This document shows positions 1 to 5,487 of a stretch of 8,312 bases of DNA, piece by piece; the stretch's first letter is position 1; each line of letters begins with the position of its first letter. Source of the DNA: Pseudomonadota bacterium. Lineage in GTDB: Bacteria; Bdellovibrionota; Bacteriovoracia; Bacteriovoracales; Bacteriovoracaceae. Both the position numbers and the translations under genes were made by a program. Location: NCBI GenBank assembly GCA_021299675.1, contig JAJTIF010000295.1:1-8312 (forward strand), in the 5' to 3' direction. The notes beneath the pieces were generated by a model, which made no database searches, was not told the DNA's origin, and saw nothing but the letters and a program-made list of their open reading frames with translations.

Positions 1-1
1 A

Positions 2-649
2 GCTCAATACATCGACGGCAAACTTTCTCGCCTTGATGCGATCGTTGTTTCTACTCAACACGCTGAGAGCATGACTCTGAAGCAAGTCCAGGAAGCGGTC
101 ATGGAAGAAGTGATCAAGAAAACTGTTCCGGCTAACCTTATTGATAAAAATACAAAATACTTCATCAACCCTACAGGTCGCTTCGTGATCGGTGGGCCGA
201 TGGGGGATTGCGGTCTCACAGGTCGTAAGATCATCGTGGACACCTACGGCGGTCACGGCGCTCACGGCGGCGGTGCTTTCTCTGGGAAAGATCCTTCGAA
301 AGTGGACCGTTCTGCAGCCTATGCTGCTCGTCACATTGCGAAGAACGTTGTGGCCGCTGGTCTTGCGGACAAGGCTCTCGTGCAAGTCGCCTACGCCATC
401 GGCGTGGCTCAGCCCATGTCACTTTTGATCGATACCTTCGGCACGGCTAAGGTTGATGAGAAGAAGCTTCACGCTGCGATCAACGAGCTCTTTGATATGC
501 GTCCGAAGGCGATCATCGAGCGACTCAAGCTCCTGAAGCCCATCTATTCTCCAAGTGCTGCCTATGGACACTTTGGCCGCAAGGCAGAGAATGGATTTTT
601 TACTTGGGAAAATACAGACATGGTGGAGAAGCTTAAGGCCTTCTTCTAG
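2..649 (+). CDS. metK: S-adenosylmethionine synthetase, C-terminal part (5' end outside window)
   Basis: This enzyme makes S-adenosylmethionine from methionine and ATP in the cytoplasm. The reading frame is open from base 2, so the gene starts upstream of the window. About 215 residues are visible, a little over half of the usual 380-390. Hallmarks in the visible part are VVSTQH near the left edge, NPTGRFVIGGPMGD, and the glycine-rich GGGAFSGKD followed by PSKVDRSAAYAARH, which is the phosphate-binding second signature of the family. The segment AYAIGVAQPMS and the C-terminal domain are intact and the gene ends at a TAG codon. The N-terminal signature (GAGDQG type) lies outside the window. 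An internal ATG at base 71 is not the start, because the family homology continues upstream of it. The next gene begins 3 bases after the stop and is probably co-transcribed. Confidence 0.97.
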   Translation, partial: AQYIDGKLSRLDAIVVSTQHAESMTLKQVQEAVMEEVIKKTVPANLIDKNTKYFINPTGRFVIGGPMGDCGLTGRKIIVDTYGGHGAHGGGAFSGKDPSKVDRSAAYAARHIAKNVVAAGLADKALVQVAYAIGVAQPMSLLIDTFGTAKVDEKKLHAAINELFDMRPKAIIERLKLLKPIYSPSAAYGHFGRKAENGFFTWENTDMVEKLKAFF

Positions 650-652
650 TCC

Positions 653-886
653 ATGTCAGAGCTGTATTTTTTAATACGACACACTCCTTTTTGGGCCATT
701 CCGCTGCTGTTCGTGGCAGCGGAATTCGGCTATATCTTTTGGCTTCGCAAAAAGAAAACAAACGTTAAGATCTGTATTTTGTTCATGCTCCTCTCAACAG
801 TTTTTCTTGGTTGGTACTATTACGCCGGTGGACCTGATAAAGCCGTCAGGAAATTCATGAAGTTCCACCGTTCTCTCGACTTGTAA
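653..886 (+). CDS. Small two-helix membrane protein of unknown function
   Basis: I do not recognise this 77-residue protein. It has two hydrophobic segments, about residues 13-31 and 39-57, separated by a basic loop (RKKKTNVK). By the positive-inside rule this loop should be cytoplasmic, leaving both ends outside. TM1 carries a glutamate (E24) and TM2 ends in an aromatic cluster (WYYY). The C-terminal 18 or so residues are basic (KAVRKFMKFHR). The ATG lies 3 bases after the metK stop with no clear ribosome binding site at normal distance, so translation probably depends on ribosomes finishing metK. No other in-frame start lies before TM1. The intact frame, typical helix pattern and tight spacing support a real gene. 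Its role, and whether it relates to methionine metabolism, is unknown. Confidence 0.72.
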   Translation: MSELYFLIRHTPFWAIPLLFVAAEFGYIFWLRKKKTNVKICILFMLLSTVFLGWYYYAGGPDKAVRKFMKFHRSLDL

Positions 887-912
887 CTTTATCTGACAGG
901 GGTGTTGAAAAA

Positions 913-942
913 TTGACACAAACCCTCAGGCTTAGTTACCAT
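913..942 (+). promoter_or_regulatory. Candidate sigma-70 promoter for the response regulator gene
   Basis: A perfect -35 box TTGACA lies at 913-918 and a 4-of-6 -10 box TACCAT at 937-942, with an 18-base spacer. A start of transcription near 949 would leave only about 10 bases of leader. That just includes the GGAGG ribosome binding site at 951-955, four bases before the ATG at 960. The -35 box is convincing and the -10 box is weaker. The position between two separate plus-strand units supports it. Confidence 0.45.
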
Positions 943-959
943 ACTAGTCCGGAGGGTCT

Positions 960-2492
960 ATGAACGATCTTAATTTCCTGCAAAATAGTTTCGATAAACC
1001 AACCTACCCAACGCTGGTGATTGTAGAAGACGACAATCTTCTGGGCATCACTTTAAAGAAATACCTCGAGCGCACCTTCGGTTTAAGTGTGAAGCTCTAC
1101 ACCTCGTCTGAAGACTGCTTGGTGGAGTTCTCTAAGAACCATAACCCAGCAGCACCTTTCTTCTTGCTCGCTGATATTTCTTTGGGCCAGGGCTCTGACG
1201 GATTACTCCTTATTGATATTCTTAAAGAGCGCGGTTTTAACTTCGTCTCTGTCATCATGACTGGTTTTGCGAGCATTGAGACGGCGATCGCCGCCACCAA
1301 GCGCGGGGCTTTTCACTACCTCACAAAGCCATTTGAACTAGATGTACTCAAGCAGCTCGTCTTCAGCGGTTACCGTGAAAAGCTCGGAGTTGAGTTAGGG
1401 GCGATCACGAGCTCTACAGCTGAGGAGCAAGCTACTTCAGCAGCTCCGCGCCTGCGAGCCCGCCCGGCGATGCCCAAGCATAAAATCGAAAAACCCGGCG
1501 CTGAGGATATCTTCTTTGGTATCGTTGGTCGCTCTCCGGCGATGAAAGAAGTCTTCGCCCGCATTGAAAAAGTCGCCAAGTCTGATTCAACCATTCTCAT
1601 CACCGGGGCCTCTGGTACCGGTAAAGAATTGGTCGCTAACGCTATTCATAAGCTCTCACCAAGATCGGGTGCTCCTCGCGTGTCAGTTAACTGCGGAGCT
1701 ATCCCGGGCGAACTTTTAGAGAGTGAACTCTTTGGCCACATCAAGGGATCATTCACAGGAGCGATTTCTAACCGCAAAGGTCGCTTCGAAATTGCTCACC
1801 AAGGCTCGATGTTCCTGGATGAGATCGGGGATATGCCCCTGATGCTGCAAGTGAAGCTTCTGCGCGTGCTACAGTTGCGCCAGATCGAGCCCGTGGGCTC
1901 AAGCGAAGCCATTGACGTGGATGTGCGGGTGATCGCAGCCACTCACCGGGATTTAGATCTGCAGGTGAAAGAAGGCAAGTTCAGAGAGGATCTCTTCTAT
2001 CGTCTGAACGTTATTCCGATCCATGTCCCAGATCTCAAGCAGCGCCGCGAGGATATTCCTCTTTTGATTTCTTATTTCTTGGATCGCTTTACCTCTGCCG
2101 ATCGCTCCAACGAAATCAGCTTCTCTCATGAGGCGATGGATCTGCTCATGAGCTACGAGTGGCCAGGCAACGTGCGAGAGCTCGAGAACGTGATCGAGCG
2201 TTTGGTTATTCTTCGAGGTGGCAACGAGATTCTTCCCGAAGATCTGCCCTCAAAAATCTATCGCACCAATCCTTTGGTGAGCCTGCAGTACAAGACTCTC
2301 TTTGAGCTTCCCGATCAGGGAGTGGATCTCAAGACGATTCTCTCGGACATCGAGGACTCGCTCATTCTCCAGGCCCTCGGTCGCACGGGTGGAAATAAGA
2401 ATCAAGCTTCAAAGCTTTTGAGTCTTAACCGCACCACGCTGATTGAGAAGATGAAGAAGAAGGGCATTGAGCTCGGTGGGACTGACGCTTAA
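960..2492 (+). CDS. Sigma-54-dependent response regulator, NtrC family (receiver, AAA+, Fis HTH)
   Basis: This is a two-component transcription activator that, when phosphorylated, uses ATP to open promoters bound by sigma-54 RNA polymerase. The receiver domain covers about residues 17-138, with acidic pocket D24/D25, phosphoacceptor D72, T101 and K123 (TKPF). A linker rich in Ala, Ser and Pro follows at about 143-183. The AAA+ domain (about 187-420) has Walker A GASGTGKE (216-223), the sigma-54 contact loop as GSFTGA (263-268, usually GAFTGA), Walker B MFLDEIG (284-290), arginine-finger region FREDLFYRLN (341-350) and WPGNVREL (401-408). A Fis-type HTH sits at about 481-503 (NQASKLL...RTTLIEKMKKKGI). 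All key residues are present, so it should be active. The start is set by GGAGG at 951-955. No histidine kinase gene is nearby, so the signal and targets are unknown. The final stop lies 8 bases from the stop of the convergent mlaD gene. Confidence 0.95.
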   Translation: MNDLNFLQNSFDKPTYPTLVIVEDDNLLGITLKKYLERTFGLSVKLYTSSEDCLVEFSKNHNPAAPFFLLADISLGQGSDGLLLIDILKERGFNFVSVIMTGFASIETAIAATKRGAFHYLTKPFELDVLKQLVFSGYREKLGVELGAITSSTAEEQATSAAPRLRARPAMPKHKIEKPGAEDIFFGIVGRSPAMKEVFARIEKVAKSDSTILITGASGTGKELVANAIHKLSPRSGAPRVSVNCGAIPGELLESELFGHIKGSFTGAISNRKGRFEIAHQGSMFLDEIGDMPLMLQVKLLRVLQLRQIEPVGSSEAIDVDVRVIAATHRDLDLQVKEGKFREDLFYRLNVIPIHVPDLKQRREDIPLLISYFLDRFTSADRSNEISFSHEAMDLLMSYEWPGNVRELENVIERLVILRGGNEILPEDLPSKIYRTNPLVSLQYKTLFELPDQGVDLKTILSDIEDSLILQALGRTGGNKNQASKLLSLNRTTLIEKMKKKGIELGGTDA

Positions 2493-2501
2493 GTTTTAAG
2501 C
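2487..2501. repeat. Short dyad between convergent stop codons
   Basis: GCTTAA at 2487-2492 and TTAAGC at 2496-2501 form a perfect 6-bp inverted repeat with a 3-base loop. It spans the TAA stop of the regulator gene and touches the first base of the mlaD stop on the other strand. The stem is AT-rich and no U-tract follows on either strand, so it is a poor intrinsic terminator. It may be chance. Confidence 0.25.
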
Positions 2502-3295
2502 TAGTTGCCATTCTCCGGCGCCTTCTTGATAGATTCACGAATGAAGTACTTGATGACCGAGTTTCGCTCGGCTCCACCCATCAGTTTTCTGAGCTTCTCA
2601 TAGACCTCGTCGTCGTAGATGAGAGAGTGAGCCGTGCCAGGTCCTGATTCCACGCGACTCATGACGAGTTCGAGTTTCCCCATCGCCTTGTCCATTTTCT
2701 GAGAGGCAGAGGACATCGGGGCCGTGGTCTTAGCGAAGTTCTCTGTTGTAGTAGAGAGGTTGTTGACGATCTTATTGATCTTCTCCGGCTCGATGGCGGC
2801 GATCAAGAGTTCGAGCTTAGTCATGATGCGATCAGCTTTGTCGGCGATGTTGCCACCTTTTGTCGCGATGGCCTTGAGATCCAAGCTCGCTTCTGCTGCG
2901 AGGATATCTTTTTCTGGGTTAAAGGTCGGGCTCTGGTCACCGCCGCCCTTGATCTCGATGTACTTGTCACCCACAAGTCCTGCGTTCTGAATGGCCACCA
3001 TGGAATCGTTTTTAATCCAGTTGAGGTTTTCGCTCGTGATCGAAAGAGAGATCTCTACTTCCTGTTGGCTAATGATTCGAATCTCTTCCACGGTTCCAAT
3101 CCGCAGTCCCTTGAGCTCTACGACGGCACCGGTTTTTAAATTTTCGGCATTAAAGACCCGCGCTCGGATCGTGGATTTTGGTGAAAAGAGTGAGGACTCT
3201 TTGCCGATGGCCACGATGAGGATCATCATAACGATCGAGAGGGCCGTCACAAACATTCCGACTTTAACGAGGTTTGATTTATCTTGAGCGCGCAT
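2501..3295 (-). CDS. mlaD: MlaD-family (MCE domain) substrate-binding protein of a lipid ABC transporter
   Basis: MlaD proteins are anchored in the inner membrane and form a hexameric ring in the periplasm that passes phospholipids to or from the MlaE/MlaF transporter. The 264-residue product has a short basic N-terminus and one membrane helix (about residues 10-30). An MCE domain follows at about 40-118, with KGLRIGTVEEI and the hallmark GLVGDKYIEI (106-115). A long tail of about 145 residues, probably helical, contains ESGPGTAHSL (217-224) and YDDEVYEKL. E. coli MlaD is about 183 residues, so the tail is much longer here; tails of this GxGT...YDDE kind occur in many MCE proteins outside the enterics. 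The start is supported by AAGG at 3301-3305, about 5 bases upstream of the ATG. It is the last gene of the four-gene operon, 22 bases after mlaF. No MlaC or MlaB gene is present in the window. Confidence 0.93.
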   Translation of the reverse strand: MRAQDKSNLVKVGMFVTALSIVMMILIVAIGKESSLFSPKSTIRARVFNAENLKTGAVVELKGLRIGTVEEIRIISQQEVEISLSITSENLNWIKNDSMVAIQNAGLVGDKYIEIKGGGDQSPTFNPEKDILAAEASLDLKAIATKGGNIADKADRIMTKLELLIAAIEPEKINKIVNNLSTTTENFAKTTAPMSSASQKMDKAMGKLELVMSRVESGPGTAHSLIYDDEVYEKLRKLMGGAERNSVIKYFIRESIKKAPENGN

Positions 3296-3317
3296 AGTTC
3301 ACCTTTCTAGTTCACTT

Positions 3318-4046
3318 TTATTGAGCCATGTTAAATTTTTGAACCACCGGGTCCGTGCTTTCTTCAAACTCGCGGATCCCACCAGAGAAAACGATCTTTC
3401 CACTATCTACCAGAAGCAATCGATCACACACTTTCTTCGCCGCGGGGATGTCGTGGGTGACGAAGATTCCGCCCACGCCGCGCTTTTTAAATGTATTCAT
3501 GATATCGAGGACATTTTCCACGTTCACCGGATCCAGGCCCGCGGTGGGCTCGTCGTAGAGGATGATTTCGGGCTTGAGCACCATGGCGCGGGCCAGACCT
3601 GCGCGCTTTTGCATTCCTCCTGAGAGGTCCGATGGGAAGAGGTGAGCCGCGTCCTCCATGCGCACAAGGCGCAGCACATCCATCACGAGTTTCTCTTCTT
3701 CAGCCGCGGAGAGCTTGAGGTGCTCCCGCACGGGGTAGGCTATGTTCTCGTAGACACTGAGGGAGTCGAAGAGCGCCCCACTCTGGAAGGCGTAGGACAT
3801 CTTGGTGCGTAGCTCGAAGAGCTCTTCTTCCTGCCACAGGTCGATGCGGGTTTGATTGAAATACACCTCGCCCTCATCCATCGTCTCAAGGCCGATCAGG
3901 CAGCGCAGGAGCACACTCTTGCCAGTACCGGAGTTCCCGAGCAGGCCCACGGTCTCACTCTTCTTGAGCTCAAAGCTAATATCTCGGTGAACCGTCTTGG
4001 CCCCGAAATTTTTTTTAAGATGTGAGACTTTAAGTACCGTTTGCAT
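3318..4046 (-). CDS. mlaF: MlaF-type ABC transporter ATPase for lipid transport
   Basis: This is the cytoplasmic ATPase that powers the MlaE permease in an outer-membrane lipid transport system. The 242 residues match the usual length. Visible motifs in order are Walker A GNSGTGKS (37-44), Q-loop Q88 within AFQSGALFDSLSV (86-98; the GALFDSLSV stretch is typical of the MlaF/Ttg2A branch), signature LSGGMQKR (141-148), Walker B IILYDEP with catalytic E166, D-loop GLDP, and switch histidine H198 in FVTHD. All catalytic residues are intact. The ribosome binding site TAGGA (4050-4054) overlaps the TAG stop of mlaE, and the ATG follows 5 bases after that stop, so the two genes are likely translationally coupled. 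Other ABC ATPases share the general motifs, but the neighbours MlaE and MlaD settle the assignment. Confidence 0.96.
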   Translation of the reverse strand: MQTVLKVSHLKKNFGAKTVHRDISFELKKSETVGLLGNSGTGKSVLLRCLIGLETMDEGEVYFNQTRIDLWQEEELFELRTKMSYAFQSGALFDSLSVYENIAYPVREHLKLSAAEEEKLVMDVLRLVRMEDAAHLFPSDLSGGMQKRAGLARAMVLKPEIILYDEPTAGLDPVNVENVLDIMNTFKKRGVGGIFVTHDIPAAKKVCDRLLLVDSGKIVFSGGIREFEESTDPVVQKFNMAQ

Positions 4047-4051
4047 AAATC

Positions 4052-4813
4052 CTAATCAAAAAGAAGAATCAGTATCTTCGAGAGAAAAAAATCTGAGATC
4101 AAAATGACGATTGATGAGCGCACGACCACCCAGGTGGCTGCCGAACCCACGCCACGTGTTCCTTCTTTGGTCTGAAACCCTTTCCAGCAAGCCAGCAGCA
4201 CGATCACCACTGCAAAGAACATGCACTTGATGTAACAGCTGAACACGTCGTGGATCTTAATCGTCGCAAGCACTTTGTTGATGTAGAAGCCGTAGGCCAT
4301 GTCGAACTCACTGCGAGCGATCATCATGCCGCCGATGATGCCCATGAAGGTCGCCAGGATCCCTAAGAGGGGAAGTGAGACCATTGCGGCCACAAGGCGA
4401 GGAACGACAAGCACGCGGATGGGGGAGGTGCCTAAGGCTCGGATCGCATCAATCTGTTGAGAGACATTCATGGCGCCAATTTCTGCGGCGATCCCTGAGC
4501 CGATACGACCAGCCACAAGAAGTGAGGTGAAGATGGGTGCCATCTCCCGGATTAATGAGAGGGACACGATGGCAGGGACGTAGAGCGTGCCCCCGAACTT
4601 CGCCAATCCATAACCGAACTGTAGAGTCATCACTAGACCCATCACAAACCCAATTACGATGGTGATGGAGAGTGAGCGGCTTCCCAGTTCGATGATCTGT
4701 TCGTTCAGGCGTGCCCAGTAGAAGGGCCTGGAGAATATAGCGTGTGTCGACTTGCCCAGAAGAGACATCAGTTCACCAAAGAATTCGAACTGGTCTTTGA
4801 TTTTCACCATCAT
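4052..4813 (-). CDS. mlaE: MlaE-family permease of a lipid ABC transporter
   Basis: This is the inner-membrane subunit that binds MlaF on the cytoplasmic side and MlaD on the periplasmic side. The 253 residues are close to the family norm of about 260. After an amphipathic N-terminal region come hydrophobic segments at about residues 48-68, 80-102, 132-165, 190-212 and 229-252. The family core runs from REMAPIFTSLLVAGRIG (89-105) through AAEIGAMNVSQQIDAIRALG (109-128) to VVPRLVA (136-142), which is diagnostic of MlaE. The start codon overlaps the stop of the upstream lipoprotein gene (ATGA, 4-base overlap). A second ATG follows at once, so the protein may begin MM or one residue later. It lies second in the operon. 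The transport direction cannot be read from the sequence. Confidence 0.95.
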   Translation of the reverse strand: MMVKIKDQFEFFGELMSLLGKSTHAIFSRPFYWARLNEQIIELGSRSLSITIVIGFVMGLVMTLQFGYGLAKFGGTLYVPAIVSLSLIREMAPIFTSLLVAGRIGSGIAAEIGAMNVSQQIDAIRALGTSPIRVLVVPRLVAAMVSLPLLGILATFMGIIGGMMIARSEFDMAYGFYINKVLATIKIHDVFSCYIKCMFFAVVIVLLACWKGFQTKEGTRGVGSAATWVVVRSSIVILISDFFLSKILILLFD

Positions 4814-5295
4814 TGAAAGCTTACCCGACTCAAGAGGCTTTGAAACACGCGATAACTTTCTTGGTTGCGGTTACGAGGGGTCACGAGGATGAAATCGTAG
4901 TAGCAGTGATCGCGACGATAGTTACGGAAATTGATCAATACGATAACGCCGTCAATCTTCGCCTCCGCTTCCATTTCAAAGGCTTCCCTCTCCTGCCACT
5001 GCGTCGTATTTTTTCCGAGAGGCTTAAAGGAGTCATAGCTATCAAAGGTCTTCAGCGCCAGGGACTCCAGCGGGAGGGATTGGAATTCACCACAGAAAGA
5101 ATTAATGACAATCACTTCGCCGGTTTTATTTTGGACCCACACGTGGTCGCTCTCTCGCGGGTCTGTCTTGGTCCAGTCACTGGATTCAAAATTGATTTGA
5201 TAGTTCGTCGCCTTCGTTGGCTTCGGTGACTTTGGGATGATGCTCGAGCAGGTCACCGCTAAAGTTGACATGAGTAGTAGAATAAAAGATTTCAT
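4810..5295 (-). CDS. Probable lipoprotein, first gene of the Mla-type operon
   Basis: The product has 161 residues. It begins with a short export signal (MK then a hydrophobic stretch to about residue 14) ending in LAVTC, so Cys16 is a likely lipidation site. Thr at -1 is not the usual Gly/Ala/Ser, so lipidation is probable rather than certain. The mature part starts with a Ser/Pro/Lys-rich tether (17-30) and then a compact domain of alternating polar and hydrophobic stretches: HVWVQNKTGEVIVINSFC, IDGVIVLINF and CYYDFILVTP. Two further cysteines (68 and 131) could form a disulfide. It resembles, from memory only, small lipoproteins beside mlaE in other delta-type bacteria. It does not look like MlaA, MlaC or PqiC. 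The 4-base overlap with mlaE implies coupled translation and a role with the transporter. AAGGA at 5302-5306 fixes the start. Confidence 0.85.
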   Translation of the reverse strand: MKSFILLLMSTLAVTCSSIIPKSPKPTKATNYQINFESSDWTKTDPRESDHVWVQNKTGEVIVINSFCGEFQSLPLESLALKTFDSYDSFKPLGKNTTQWQEREAFEMEAEAKIDGVIVLINFRNYRRDHCYYDFILVTPRNRNQESYRVFQSLLSRVSFQ

Positions 5296-5315
5296 CGATG
5301 TTCCTTATCCCCTTT

Positions 5316-5344
5316 ATTAAAGAGGAGTCGTAAACCTTTGTAAA
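5316..5344 (-). promoter_or_regulatory. Candidate sigma-70 promoter for the lipoprotein-mlaEFD operon
   Basis: Read on the minus strand, TTTACA (5339-5344, 5 of 6 to the -35 consensus) is followed after exactly 17 bases by TTTAAT (5316-5321, 5 of 6 to the -10 consensus). Transcription would begin near 5309, just upstream of the AAGGA ribosome binding site at 5302-5306. A second TTGACA on this strand further upstream, at about 5374-5379, lacks a good -10 partner. Confidence 0.55.
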
Positions 5345-5408
5345 CGAAGCTCGCGCGGGTCAATGTCAAAGATTTGATAGGATTTTTTTGCCGCAGGTAA
5401 GATTTTCC

Positions 5409-5436
5409 TTCACCAGAATCCAAAATGGGTTAAAAT
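5409..5436 (+). promoter_or_regulatory. Candidate sigma-70 promoter for the TPR protein gene
   Basis: TTCACC (5409-5414, 4 of 6 to the -35 consensus) and TAAAAT (5431-5436, 5 of 6 to the -10 consensus) are separated by 16 bases. A start near 5443 would give a leader of about 45 bases carrying the hairpin at 5453-5471 and the AAAGGGA ribosome binding site at 5478-5484. Confidence 0.4.
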
Positions 5437-5452
5437 TTCCTCATGGGTGACA

Positions 5453-5471
5453 TAACTCTAGGATGGAGTTA
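5453..5471 (+). other. Perfect inverted repeat in the leader of the TPR protein gene
   Basis: TAACTC (5453-5458) and GAGTTA (5466-5471) are perfect 6-base complements around a 7-base loop. The element ends 6 bases before the ribosome binding site. It could be a small leader hairpin or an operator half-site pair. No U-tract follows, so it is not a terminator. A 6-bp stem can also arise by chance. Confidence 0.3.
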
Positions 5472-5487
5472 GCCCCCAAAGGGACGA

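Noticed and set aside
71..649. ATG at 71 as the start of metK
   Set aside because: The frame is open to the left edge and residues upstream (VVSTQH) belong to the MetK family, so the true start is outside the window.
887..912. Terminator after the small membrane protein gene
   Set aside because: No GC-rich stem with a U-tract is present between the stop at 886 and the TTGACA box.
2724..3287. Plus-strand ORFs of 88 and 98 residues opposite mlaD
   Set aside because: They lie antisense to a clear MCE protein, lack ribosome binding sites and show no family motifs.
4813..5229. 138-residue plus-strand ORF opposite the lipoprotein gene
   Set aside because: It is the antisense shadow of a gene with a signal peptide, ribosome binding site and operon context, and has no recognisable features of its own.
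5431..5460. Possible flagellar sigma-28 promoter (TAAAATTT ... ACATAA)
   Set aside because: The TAAAATTT part is attractive, but the downstream element matches only 4 of 8 and the spacing is about 2 bases short. A sigma-70 reading of the same TAAAAT is simpler.
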